DNA of 64,000 nt, taken from PFJX01 sp031426815 (GTDB lineage Bacteria > Pseudomonadota > Gammaproteobacteria > Burkholderiales > Thiobacillaceae). Shown piece by piece: positions 17,555-25,731 of this stretch (position 1 is its first letter; every line of letters begins with the position of its first letter). The position numbers and the translations under genes were made by a program. The stretch covers positions 1 to 64,000 of the forward strand of contig JASJPG010000054.1 of the NCBI GenBank assembly GCA_031426815.1, given 5' to 3'. Below the pieces are notes generated by a model, which was not told the origin of the DNA, made no database searches, and saw only the letters and a program-made list of their open reading frames with translations.

Positions 17555-18259
17555 ATGAGTCCAAAGAATACCCATACCGATCCTGCCGGCTTCAAACCCG
17601 GCGATGGCACCGCCAAGTCGTTGCGCTTCGAGGATATGGGGCTGCGCGTCGGCGCCTCGCTCAGCATGCGTTCGGCCAATGCCAATGCCGATGCGACGCG
17701 GCACCGGGTCGAATTCATCGGCGCCGTGCGCGGCAAGAGCCTGTTGGTGACGCTGCCCTTGGTCAACGGCAAGGGATTGTGGCTGCCGCAGGGCCAACAG
17801 TATGTGTTTCATACGGTGGAAGGCATGCACGCCTACGCTTTTACCGGCGACGTTCTGCGTGCACGCAACAGCCCACTGCCCTATGTGCATTTTTCCTATC
17901 CGACACGCATCGATGCCCGCCAGGTACGTAGCGCGTATCGGGTCAAGCTGCGTTTGCCGGTTGTCGTCACTTCCCCGGCAGGCCAGCGCGATGCGTTGCT
18001 GCTCGACTTGAGCATGTCCGGCGCCTTGCTGGAAATGGCCGATGCCGGTTGGCAAGACGGCGAAGCGGTCAGTCTGATCGTGCCGGTGGAACTGCAAGAG
18101 GCGAGCAGCCAGGTCACCTTGGCCGCCGTCGTGCGCAACCGGATCGAACCCTTTGCGGGCGGCGCGACGCGCTATGGCGTGGAGTTCGCCGGCCTGCCGC
18201 AGAACGATGCGCTGTTGTTGCATTACTACATCGACCACGCCATCGCCGTGGGCGCCTGA
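17555..18259 (+). CDS. YcgR-like PilZ-domain protein
   Basis: A 234-residue c-di-GMP effector candidate. The N-terminal half (about 25-115) resembles the YcgR flagellar-brake domain; the PilZ domain (about 120-225) contains the RxxxR element within RSAYRVKLR and the DLSMSG motif (DxSxxG), the two parts that grip c-di-GMP. The start is ATG 17555. It lies 22 bp after the CZB receptor and 13 bp before the PAS-GGDEF gene, so synthesis, degradation and read-out of the messenger are encoded together. A role slowing flagella is inferred from the family. Confidence 0.82.
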   Translation: MSPKNTHTDPAGFKPGDGTAKSLRFEDMGLRVGASLSMRSANANADATRHRVEFIGAVRGKSLLVTLPLVNGKGLWLPQGQQYVFHTVEGMHAYAFTGDVLRARNSPLPYVHFSYPTRIDARQVRSAYRVKLRLPVVVTSPAGQRDALLLDLSMSGALLEMADAGWQDGEAVSLIVPVELQEASSQVTLAAVVRNRIEPFAGGATRYGVEFAGLPQNDALLLHYYIDHAIAVGA

Positions 18260-18272
18260 ACACGGAGTCGCC

Positions 18273-20471
18273 ATGCCTGCCATACCCTCTCTTAACGCCG
18301 ACGCCGATCTGCTCTGCAACCTGGCGGATGCCACCCCTGCCGCCGGCGGGGAAAGGGAAGCGGCCGCCAGTGCCTGCGCCATCGCCGCCGACGCGTCGCC
18401 CGGCCAGGGGCCGCTGCCGGAATGCAGCTTTCACGCCCTGGTGCAGCAGTCGCTGACCGGGCTGTATGTCATCCAGGATGGCAACTTCCGCTACGTCAAC
18501 GATCGTTTTCTCGAATTCTTCGGCTGCAGCCGCGAGGACATGGACTCCTTCGAGTCCTTCATCGACTGGGCGGTGGTGCCGGAAGATCGCGCCATGGTGC
18601 GGGAAAACATCCGTCGCCGGCTGGATGGCGAGGTCGACAACCTGCGCTACAGTATTCGCTGCCGCCGCAAGGACGGCACCCCGGTTTACATCGAGGTGCA
18701 TGGCCGCCGCGCCGATTACCAGGGCCTGCCCGCCATCGTCGGCATCGTGTTCGACGTGACGGCGCGGCGCCAGGCGGAATTGGAGCTGGACCGCGAGCAC
18801 CAGTTCATCTCGGCGGTGCTGGACACCGTCGGCGCCCTGGTGATCGTGCTGGATCGCCAAGGCCACGTGGTGCGCTTCAATCGCCAATGCGAGCTGGCCA
18901 GCGGCTACACGGTGGACGAGGTGGCCGGGCGCACAATCTGGGACTGCCTGCTGACGCCGGAAGAACGCCCGACCGTGGCCGCCGTGTTCGAGCATCTGTT
19001 GACCGGAACCTTCCCGAACCAGTTCGAGAACCACTGGGTGACCAAGACCGGCGCCATTCGCCTGATCGCCTGGACCAACACCGTGCTGCTGGATGCGGCC
19101 GGCCAGGTCGAGTTCGTCATCGGCACCGGCCTGGACGTCACCGAACGCCGCCGCATGGAGGCGGCGATGCGGGAAAGCGAACAACGCTATCGCCTGCTGT
19201 TCAACAGCGGTTACGACGCCATCATGGTGCATGCTTTGGTGCCAGGTGGGCGGCCCGGCCGCATCATCGAGGTCAACGACCTGGCCTGCCGCCGTCTGGG
19301 CTATACCCGCGAGGAAATGTTGCGACTGACGCCCGCCGACATCGACGCGGCCGGTTTTGACGCGGCCACGCCGAAGATTGCCCGCCAGATCGAGGTCCAT
19401 GGCCACGCCTTGTTCGAGCGGGTGCATCAGACCCGCGACGGCCGCGAGATTCCGGTGGAAATCAGCACTCACCGGGTGGAACTGGGCGGCCAGCCGGTTG
19501 CGCTGTCCATTGCCCGCGACATCTCGGAACGGCGTCTGGCCGAGGAGGCGTTGCGCGAAAACGAGGCCAGGCTGAAGGAGATCACCTCCGAACTGGGCGA
19601 CGGCATCTACGTGCTCGACCGCGCCGGCCGGCTTACGTTCATGAACAAGGCAGCGGAACAGATGCTGGGCTGGCGCGAGGCCGAATTGCTGGGCAGGAAC
19701 GCGCACGAGACGTTCCACTTTCAGAAACTGGACGGCACGCCGGTGCCGATGTGCGATTGCCCGGTGTACCACTCCATCCATTCGGGCGAGACCTACCGCG
19801 TCCACGAAGACTATTTCACGCGCCGGGACGGCAGGCTGTTTCCGGTCTCCTTCGTATCGACGCCATTACACCGGAGTGGCGAAATCGTCGGTTCGGTGGC
19901 TGCCTTCCAGGACATCACCGCATTGAAGGCGGCGCAGGAACGCATCCAATACATGGCGCACTACGACATGCTGACCAATCTGCCCAACCGCACGCTATTG
20001 GCCGACCGGCTGGAGCGGGCTCTGGCGCATGCGCGGCGCAACGGCCAGGGCCTGGCGTTGGCGTTCATGGATCTGGATGGTTTCAAACAGGTCAACGACA
20101 GCTTGGGACACGATGCCGGTGACATCTTGCTGAAGGTCATCGCGCAGCGTCTGCAGGCCTGTCTGCGCGAGTCGGACACTGTGGCGCGCATGGGCGGGGA
20201 TGAGTTCGTCATGCTGTTGACCGACGTGATGCAGCCCGGCGAGGTGGAGGTTGTGGTTCGCAAGGTGCTCGACACCGTGAATCAGCCGATCAGCCTGAAC
20301 GATCAACTGACCCATGTTGGCGTCAGCGTGGGGGTCGCCCTTTATCCGGCACATGGCGAGGACCCGCAGAGCCTGATGAAACACGCCGATCAGGCCATGT
20401 ATCTGGCCAAGGAGGGCGGCCGCAACGGTTACCGGTTCTACCGGCAGGAGTCGCCGCTTGGCGTGGCGTGA
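18273..20471 (+). CDS. Diguanylate cyclase with four PAS domains
   Basis: A 732-residue soluble protein. Four PAS/PAC units occupy about 45-170, 175-300, 300-420 and 425-550, followed by a GGDEF domain with intact signature GGDEF at 641-645 and the helix region NLPNRTLLADRLERAL. No EAL domain follows, so synthesis of c-di-GMP is the expected activity. No membrane helix was seen, so the signal is probably cytoplasmic (redox, gas or small ligand through PAS). ATG 18273 is preceded by GGAG at a good distance. It is the last gene of the rightward signalling run and converges on the end of the nir operon. Confidence 0.9.
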   Translation: MPAIPSLNADADLLCNLADATPAAGGEREAAASACAIAADASPGQGPLPECSFHALVQQSLTGLYVIQDGNFRYVNDRFLEFFGCSREDMDSFESFIDWAVVPEDRAMVRENIRRRLDGEVDNLRYSIRCRRKDGTPVYIEVHGRRADYQGLPAIVGIVFDVTARRQAELELDREHQFISAVLDTVGALVIVLDRQGHVVRFNRQCELASGYTVDEVAGRTIWDCLLTPEERPTVAAVFEHLLTGTFPNQFENHWVTKTGAIRLIAWTNTVLLDAAGQVEFVIGTGLDVTERRRMEAAMRESEQRYRLLFNSGYDAIMVHALVPGGRPGRIIEVNDLACRRLGYTREEMLRLTPADIDAAGFDAATPKIARQIEVHGHALFERVHQTRDGREIPVEISTHRVELGGQPVALSIARDISERRLAEEALRENEARLKEITSELGDGIYVLDRAGRLTFMNKAAEQMLGWREAELLGRNAHETFHFQKLDGTPVPMCDCPVYHSIHSGETYRVHEDYFTRRDGRLFPVSFVSTPLHRSGEIVGSVAAFQDITALKAAQERIQYMAHYDMLTNLPNRTLLADRLERALAHARRNGQGLALAFMDLDGFKQVNDSLGHDAGDILLKVIAQRLQACLRESDTVARMGGDEFVMLLTDVMQPGEVEVVVRKVLDTVNQPISLNDQLTHVGVSVGVALYPAHGEDPQSLMKHADQAMYLAKEGGRNGYRFYRQESPLGVA

Positions 20472-20515
20472 CGGTCGCGCCGCCCAACCTCAGCCGGGGC
20501 GGCGCAACACGCGTT

Positions 20516-20623
20516 TCAAACCAGCCCGAACAAATACAGGGCGCCGAAATGGAACACGATGAACAGCGTGACGCCGTAGGCGACGGCCATGTTTTCACTG
20601 CTTTGAAAGAGTTTCTGCATCAT
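20516..20623 (-). CDS. 35-residue single-helix membrane protein at the end of the nir operon
   Basis: A short reading frame that standard length cut-offs would miss: MMQKLFQSSENMAVAYGVTL, then a hydrophobic stretch FIVFHFGALYLFGLV to the stop. It has a clear ribosome site (AGGAG, eight bases before the first of two adjacent ATG codons), starts about 94 bp after nirN on the same strand, and would form one membrane helix with its charged end at the N-terminus. I do not recognise the family. Position suggests it travels with nirS/nirN function, perhaps as a small subunit or anchor, but that is inference. No competing gene occupies the site. Confidence 0.6.
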   Translation of the reverse strand: MMQKLFQSSENMAVAYGVTLFIVFHFGALYLFGLV

Positions 20624-20716
20624 TTGAACGACTCCTGGAGAGTTAATGGAAATTGCTTTCCGGTGGCGCCATTCTGCAGTTACGCCCGAAAGCGGCCTTG
20701 ATAACTGTCAACTCTC

Positions 20717-22426
20717 TCAATGACTGGTGCCTTCGGACAGCCGCGTCTTGTTCCACACGTTGTACTTGCCGACCGGGCGTTTCATCGGCAATCGCTTGAT
20801 CTCCTGCAGCGTCTTCGCGTCGTACACGATCAGCGCGCCGTCCAGTTCCCAGATCGAGACCAGGGCGTACTTGCCGTAGCGGTCGAATTCGACGTGGGTC
20901 GCGGTCTTGCCGGGCAGGGGCTTCAGGTTGGCGACGATTTCCAGGCTCTGTTTGTCGATCACATGCATGGTGTCCTTGCCGGCGCCGAAGAACACGTCCG
21001 CCCACAGGTAGGGCGAGGTTTCGTGGCTGCGCAGGAAGAAACCGGCGCCGAGTGTCGGGATGGTCTTGATGGTCTTCCATGTCTGCATGTCGATCACCGA
21101 GATCAGCCCTTCCTTCAGGTTGGGCGACGCCATCACGCGATGCGTTTTGCCCGCCGCGTCCTTCCAGTCCCAGGTGATGCCGGAACCCAGATGCGGCATG
21201 CCGGCCAGGTCGAGATCGGCGATCTTGCGGCCGGCGCCGAGGTGGATGACCTGGCCTTTCGGACTCGTGCGCGAGGCGCCGATCAGGTAGTCGTAGTTCT
21301 GGTCGAAGAAGAAATCGTCGAGATAGTCGTCCAGCACGATGTGACGAACTGGCAATGGGCCAGGTTCGGCAATTGCTTCCTTCATCTGGTAGTCGTGCAC
21401 CAGCCCCCGGTAGACCGGGCGGCCGTCGTAGGGAATTTCCCAGACTTCCGGGATGTCCTTCAGCGCCGCGATGAAGCTGTTGCGTGGCCGCGCGTCGTAC
21501 ACGGCGGAGACGCGCGAGGTCTTGCCGGTATTGCCGATGACGGGGATGACCTTCACCAGCGCCAGGTCCTTGGCGTCCAGTGCCACCAACGTGTGCGGCA
21601 GATAGTTGGCGGCCATCACGTAGCGGCCGTCGCTGGACACCGCCAGGTTGCGGGTGTTGATGCCGACCCGGGTTTCCGCCACCACTTTCAGATGCCACAG
21701 GTCGAACTTGGTGATCCAGCCGTCGCGCGAGGCCCAGTAGACGAAGCGGCCGTCCGGCGTGAACTTGGGACCGCCGTGCAGCGCGAAGCGGGTCGCGAAG
21801 CGCGCGATCGGTTCCATCTTGTCGCCGTCGAGCACGCTGATGTGATGGTCGCCGTGTTCCACCACCAGCGTGATGTTCATCGGGTCAGCCGCGAACACCG
21901 GCTTGGCCGGCAGATCGACCGCGTCGAGATTGACGATGCGCGAGGCGGTGATGTCGTCGGCGTCCCACTTCGGCGGCAGCTTCGGCGGCGTGTAGATCCA
22001 TGCCGCCAGCGCCTTGATTTCATCGGGTTGCAGCAGCGCCTTGAACGCCGGCATCTGCGTCGCCGGCAGACCCTCGGCGATGACCTTGGCCGCATCCGGT
22101 TGCTTCAGGCGCGCCAGCGATTCCGGCAATAAAGTCGGCCCCATGCCGCCCAGGCGGTTGGGTGCGTGGCAGGACAGGCAGTGGGTCTCGTACAGTTTTT
22201 CCGGGTCGGGGGCGGCGTGGGCTGAACCCATCGATATATAGATTAACGCCATGATGAGCAGCGTCGCACGTGCGCCGGCCAATGACTCCTCTGCGGAGAC
22301 TCCCCCCTTTGCAAAGGGGGGCCGGGGGGGATTTCTCCACGGGCTAAGGCAACTCCACGGTCGGCAAATCCCCCCTAACCCCCCTTTTTCAAAGGGGGGG
22401 ATCAAGAAGTAGGGTGCGTTCGTCAT
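20717..22426 (-). CDS. nirN: Cytochrome cd1-like protein NirN (dihydro-heme d1 dehydrogenase)
   Basis: Periplasmic c-heme plus d1-binding beta-propeller protein that in Pseudomonas oxidises dihydro-heme d1 in the last step of cofactor synthesis. Seen: Sec-type signal peptide ending in GSAHA, one heme c site CLSCH, and an eight-bladed d1 propeller (HGDHHISVLDGD, DGRFVYWASRDG) that is shorter than NirS at its N-terminus. The start is uncertain. ATG 22426 follows the nirJ stop by two bases with GAGG upstream, but the first ~48 codons read through the repeat at 22302-22400 before the signal peptide. TTG 22282 (after AGAGGAG) or ATG 22252 would begin directly at the signal peptide. The protein body is secure; the start is not. 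Confidence 0.88.
   Translation of the reverse strand: MTNAPYFLIPPFEKGGLGGICRPWSCLSPWRNPPRPPFAKGGVSAEESLAGARATLLIMALIYISMGSAHAAPDPEKLYETHCLSCHAPNRLGGMGPTLLPESLARLKQPDAAKVIAEGLPATQMPAFKALLQPDEIKALAAWIYTPPKLPPKWDADDITASRIVNLDAVDLPAKPVFAADPMNITLVVEHGDHHISVLDGDKMEPIARFATRFALHGGPKFTPDGRFVYWASRDGWITKFDLWHLKVVAETRVGINTRNLAVSSDGRYVMAANYLPHTLVALDAKDLALVKVIPVIGNTGKTSRVSAVYDARPRNSFIAALKDIPEVWEIPYDGRPVYRGLVHDYQMKEAIAEPGPLPVRHIVLDDYLDDFFFDQNYDYLIGASRTSPKGQVIHLGAGRKIADLDLAGMPHLGSGITWDWKDAAGKTHRVMASPNLKEGLISVIDMQTWKTIKTIPTLGAGFFLRSHETSPYLWADVFFGAGKDTMHVIDKQSLEIVANLKPLPGKTATHVEFDRYGKYALVSIWELDGALIVYDAKTLQEIKRLPMKRPVGKYNVWNKTRLSEGTSH
22302..22400. repeat. Pair of G-rich palindromic repeats (family A) at the nirJ-nirN junction
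   Basis: Same inverted pair as at 2168-2263: CCCCCCTTTG(C)AAAGGGGGG with a GGGGGGATTT tail, then the mirror copy. It lies between the ATG next to the nirJ stop and the nirN signal peptide, and its frame is open in the nirN direction (encoding IPPFEKGG and PPFAKGG). Confidence 0.8.
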
Positions 22427-22428
22427 GC

Positions 22429-23592
22429 TCAAGCCTCGATCAGTTGGTGTTTGGCGACGCCGATTTCCTCGTCCGTCAGATAACAACCGGGGTCTTCCGC
22501 CCACATGTTGTTCGTCGTCTGCCAGGCCCGCACGCGGGTGTTGCCGTTGCAGATGGCGCGCTGCGCGCAGGCGGCGCAGCGGCCTTGCAGCGGCCGGGTC
22601 GCCATCTTCAGGCCGGCCATCAGCGGGTCGGCGGTGTCCGCCCAGATTTCGGAGAACGGCCGCTCGCGCACGTTGCCGAGCGGGTAATCCCACCACATCG
22701 TGTCGGGGTGCACGCTGCCCAGGTTGTCGATGTTGGCGACGTTGACGCCGGAGGCGTTGCCGCCCCATTGCATGAGCTTCTGGCGGATCTGTTCGGCGCT
22801 CTCCGGGAAACGCCGGCGCACCCAGTCCAGCAGATAAACGCCGTCGGCGTCGTTGTTGCCGGTGACGTATTCCTTCGGCTGCCCGGCTTCGACCTGCTGC
22901 CAGCAGCGCTCGAACAGCAGATCGAGCGCGTCGCGCGTGGTGCGGAAATGCGCGTCGTCCTGTCTATTCTTGTTGCCGCGCCCGGCGTAGTTGAGGTGCG
23001 AAAGGTAGAACTTGTCGATGCGTTCGGTTTGCATCAGGTCGAGCAGGGCGGGGAAGTCGTGTGCGTTGTCCTGCGTTAGCGTGAAGCGGATGCCGACCTT
23101 GGCGCCGGCGTCGCGACACAGGCGCACGCCGTTGAGCGCCGCGTCGAAAGCGCCTTGCTTGCGGCGGAAACGGTCATGCGTGTCGCGCAGGCCGTCCAGG
23201 CTGATGCCGACGTAATCGAAACCGGTGGCGGCGATGGCGGCGATATTGGATTCATTCACCAGCGTGCCGTTGGACGACAGGCCGACGTAAAAGCCCATCG
23301 CCTTGGCGCGCCGGGCGATGTCGAAAATATCCGGCCGCAGCAGCGGTTCGCCGCCGGACAGGATCAGTACCGGCACGCGGAACGCCTTCAGATCGTCCAT
23401 CACGGCGAACGCTTCGGCGGTGGACAGTTCGCCGCTGAAATTCTTGTCGGCCGAGATCGAATAGCAATGCTTGCAGGTCAGGTTGCAGCGCCGCACCAGA
23501 TTCCAGATCACCACCGGGCCGGGAGGGTTGCGTTTGGCACCGAGCGGGCTCGGTTGCGCGAGTTGCTGCATGAATTGGGTGACGCGAAACAT
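22429..23592 (-). CDS. nirJ: Heme d1 biosynthesis radical SAM protein NirJ
   Basis: A 387-residue radical SAM enzyme that replaces two propionate side chains of didecarboxysiroheme with oxo groups during heme d1 synthesis. The SAM cluster motif is present at Cys36, Cys40 and Cys43 (RRCNLTCKHCY), with the SGGEP SAM-binding segment soon after. The C-terminal part has the extra cysteines typical of NirJ/SPASM-type proteins (GRCAACAQRAIC). ATG 23592 has GGAG eight bases upstream, within a 3-bp gap after nirH. The order nirG-nirH-nirJ-nirN with touching genes indicates one transcript. Confidence 0.95.
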   Translation of the reverse strand: MFRVTQFMQQLAQPSPLGAKRNPPGPVVIWNLVRRCNLTCKHCYSISADKNFSGELSTAEAFAVMDDLKAFRVPVLILSGGEPLLRPDIFDIARRAKAMGFYVGLSSNGTLVNESNIAAIAATGFDYVGISLDGLRDTHDRFRRKQGAFDAALNGVRLCRDAGAKVGIRFTLTQDNAHDFPALLDLMQTERIDKFYLSHLNYAGRGNKNRQDDAHFRTTRDALDLLFERCWQQVEAGQPKEYVTGNNDADGVYLLDWVRRRFPESAEQIRQKLMQWGGNASGVNVANIDNLGSVHPDTMWWDYPLGNVRERPFSEIWADTADPLMAGLKMATRPLQGRCAACAQRAICNGNTRVRAWQTTNNMWAEDPGCYLTDEEIGVAKHQLIEA

Positions 23593-23595
23593 GGC

Positions 23596-24078
23596 TCAAT
23601 CTCCAATGCGCAAGCCGGTCTTTTTGAGCATGCGGCTGCTATACAAAATGTCGGACTGGCGGCAGGCATCGTCCAGCACGGCGGCGATCTGGTCGGCATA
23701 AACCTGCGCCTGCTCGCGACTTTTCGCGTGCACCATCGCGAACAGGTTGTAACGCCATAGCGGTAGCCGGCGTGGCCGGCGGTAGCAATGGCTGACAAAG
23801 GGAAGCTTCCCGACTATTTCGCCGAGCGCATCGACCTGGTCGTCGGCCACGTCCCACACGGTCATGCCGTTCGCCGTGTAGCCCAACGCATAGTGGTTGG
23901 GCACTACGCCGATGCGGCGAATGACGCCGGTTTCCTGCATCGCTCGCAGGCGCGCCATCACCTCCTCCGCGCTCAGGTCGAGCTGCTCGGCGATGGCGTG
24001 GTACGGCCGCGGCGTCAGCGGCAGGCCGGCCTGGGTGGCGGCGACGAGGGCGAGGTCGGTCGCGTCGAGTGTGGACAA
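23596..24078 (-). CDS. nirH: Siroheme decarboxylase subunit NirH
   Basis: A 160-residue Lrp/AsnC-like protein. NirD, NirL, NirG and NirH homologues together decarboxylate siroheme to 12,18-didecarboxysiroheme. Seen: N-terminal winged helix-turn-helix (about 8-60, with RIGVVPNHYALGYTAN) and a C-terminal RAM-like domain with the conserved segment RRPRRLPLWRYNLF. The start is TTG at 24078, one base after the nirG stop, so translation probably depends on coupling. Assignment to H rather than L rests on gene order and on being a separate short protein. Confidence 0.88.
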   Translation of the reverse strand: MSTLDATDLALVAATQAGLPLTPRPYHAIAEQLDLSAEEVMARLRAMQETGVIRRIGVVPNHYALGYTANGMTVWDVADDQVDALGEIVGKLPFVSHCYRRPRRLPLWRYNLFAMVHAKSREQAQVYADQIAAVLDDACRQSDILYSSRMLKKTGLRIGD

Positions 24079-24079
24079 A

Positions 24080-24616
24080 TCAGGCTTGCAACTTCAGTTC
24101 GACAAAGAACTCGCGTTCCTTGGGGAAGCGGTAAACCGGGTAACCGGTCATCGATTCGATGTAATCGAACGCGGCCTCGACTTTTTCCGGTGTCTCCGCC
24201 GCGCCGACGAACCACAGGTTGAGGGCGTGGTCGCGCCGGTAGTTGTGGGCGATTTCGGGTTGCAGGTTGACCAACTCGGCGACTTGCTCGAACGCCGTCG
24301 GCGGCAGCGACATCGCCGCCAGGACGTTGCTGCCGCCCATGCGGTCGGCGTTGAACAACGGACCGAAGCGGCTCAGCACGCCGCTTTTCAGCAAGGCCTC
24401 GATGCGGCTGATCAGCGTCGCCTCGTCCACGCCCAGTGTCTCGGCGGCGGCCAGAAACGGGCGCTCGCAGATCGGGAAGCCGCCCTGGAAGGCGTTGATC
24501 AGACAGCGATCGAGCTCGCTCAAACCGGGGGTCGGCGGCGTGGCAGTGTCGCCCGCACTGGCAGGCAGGCTGGCGGCCGCTGGCCTGCCTGCACGCTGGC
24601 TGCGGATTCGACTCAT
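24080..24616 (-). CDS. nirG: Siroheme decarboxylase subunit NirG
   Basis: A 178-residue Lrp/AsnC-like protein with helix-turn-helix (about 38-90, GVLSRFGPLFNADRMGG) and RAM-like domain including AHNYRRDHALNLWFV, the NirD/NirG version of the conserved histidine segment. The start is ATG 24616, overlapping the nirDL stop by four bases. The first ~34 residues are Arg/Ala/Pro-rich and precede the family's usual start at about GLSELDRCL. The matching DNA includes a perfect 9-bp inverted repeat (CAGGCAGGC at 24562-24570 with GCCTGCCTG at 24583-24591), so this leader may be another palindrome read in frame. Confidence 0.88.
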   Translation of the reverse strand: MSRIRSQRAGRPAAASLPASAGDTATPPTPGLSELDRCLINAFQGGFPICERPFLAAAETLGVDEATLISRIEALLKSGVLSRFGPLFNADRMGGSNVLAAMSLPPTAFEQVAELVNLQPEIAHNYRRDHALNLWFVGAAETPEKVEAAFDYIESMTGYPVYRFPKEREFFVELKLQA

Positions 24617-25731
24617 GCCGCTTGCGCCAGCCGGGAATAGCGCGCGCCGCATTGCTTGAAGCGGCGGCGCGAGAACAGCGGCTGGCAGGCGAGATGTTCC
24701 AGGCCGAGTTCGCATTGCATGCGCGCGACTTCCGCCAGCACCGCCTGCCGATCCTGGCCGTGCACCATCGAAAACAGGTTGTAGCGCCAGTCTGGCAACT
24801 GGCGCGGGCGGCGGTAGCACAAGGTCACGCCGGCCTGGCTGGCGAGCAGGCGGCCGACCTGCGACACCGTCGCGTCGGGCACGTCCCACACCACCATCGC
24901 GTTGGCGGCGTAGCCGAGTTCGCGGTGGCGCACGACGATGCCGAAGCGGCGGATGACGCCCAGTTGCAGCAGGCGCTCGATGCGGGCGAGGACGTCGGCC
25001 TCGCTGACGCCGAGCCGGGCGGCGAGCAGCGCGTAAGGCCGGGCGACGAGCGCGATGCCACCTTCGAGTACTGCGGCCAGCGCGTAGTCGGCGGATTCGA
25101 GGCTGGGCGGCGTCGTGCTTTCGTGCCGGCGCCGCATCGGGTCGAGGTGCGCGCGCGGCGCATTCTCTTGCGTTTGTGGGCGCAGGTCGAAGCCGAGATC
25201 GATGTGGAAATCTTCCTGCATCGGCAGGTCGAGCACGCGGCTGCCGGCGGCGCGGCCGATTTCCGCCAGCACTTCGGCGACCCGCTCGCGCGTCGGCGCG
25301 GTGGCGACGAACCAGAGATTGAAGGCGTGTTCGCGCTCGTAGTTGTGGTTGACCTCGGCGTAGGCGCTGATCGTTTGCGCCACCGCTTCGATCTGGCCGG
25401 CCGGCACCGCCACGGCGGCGAGCGTGCTCCAGCCCAGCGTGTGCGGCCGGAATACGGCGCCGATGCGGGAAACCGTGCCGTCGTTGGCCAGCATCTGCAG
25501 CCGCTTGATGACCTCGCTTTCCGCCGTGCCCAGGCGCCGCGCCAGTTCCAGATAGGGCCGTTCGGTCAGCGGAAAACCGCGCTGCCAATCGTTGACCAGG
25601 GCGAAGTCGAGCGGGGCGAGTCCAGTAGGGTTACCGAAGGGTAGGGGCTTTATCAGCGCCGTGCGCACCATTGAACGTGAATCGGTGCGCACGGCGCACC
25701 CTACGGAGGTGGGAGGCGGAGTCACGTTCAT
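24613..25731 (-). CDS. nirDL: NirDL fusion, siroheme decarboxylase
   Basis: A 372-residue fusion of two Lrp/AsnC-like units: NirD-like at about 42-190 (RIGAVFRPHTLGW, NHNYEREHAFNLWFV) and NirL-like at about 208-350 (RRFGIVVRHRELGYAAN, RRPRQLPDWRYNLF). The natural D-L fusion is known in several Proteobacteria and forms the siroheme decarboxylase with NirG/H. The ATG overlaps the nirF stop by four bases. The first ~38 residues are not family-like: they encode GCAVRTDSRSMVRTA, a direct translation of the palindromic repeat at 25656-25704. The domain assignment is secure; the leader is an oddity. Confidence 0.92.
   Translation of the reverse strand: MNVTPPPTSVGCAVRTDSRSMVRTALIKPLPFGNPTGLAPLDFALVNDWQRGFPLTERPYLELARRLGTAESEVIKRLQMLANDGTVSRIGAVFRPHTLGWSTLAAVAVPAGQIEAVAQTISAYAEVNHNYEREHAFNLWFVATAPTRERVAEVLAEIGRAAGSRVLDLPMQEDFHIDLGFDLRPQTQENAPRAHLDPMRRRHESTTPPSLESADYALAAVLEGGIALVARPYALLAARLGVSEADVLARIERLLQLGVIRRFGIVVRHRELGYAANAMVVWDVPDATVSQVGRLLASQAGVTLCYRRPRQLPDWRYNLFSMVHGQDRQAVLAEVARMQCELGLEHLACQPLFSRRRFKQCGARYSRLAQAA
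25656..25704. repeat. GC-rich inverted repeat (family B) inside the nirDL 5' end
   Basis: Perfect 14-bp arms GCGCCGTGCGCACC (25656-25669) and GGTGCGCACGGCGC (25684-25697) with a 14-nt loop, ending in ACCCTAC. The unit is shared with 26953-27002 and a half copy near 3945. It lies within the first ~30 codons of nirDL. Confidence 0.85.

Noticed and set aside
24552..24616. The nirG leader hairpin as a fourth member of the family A/B repeats
   Set aside because: The inverted repeat is real but its sequence does not match families A or B, so it was kept only as a note on nirG.
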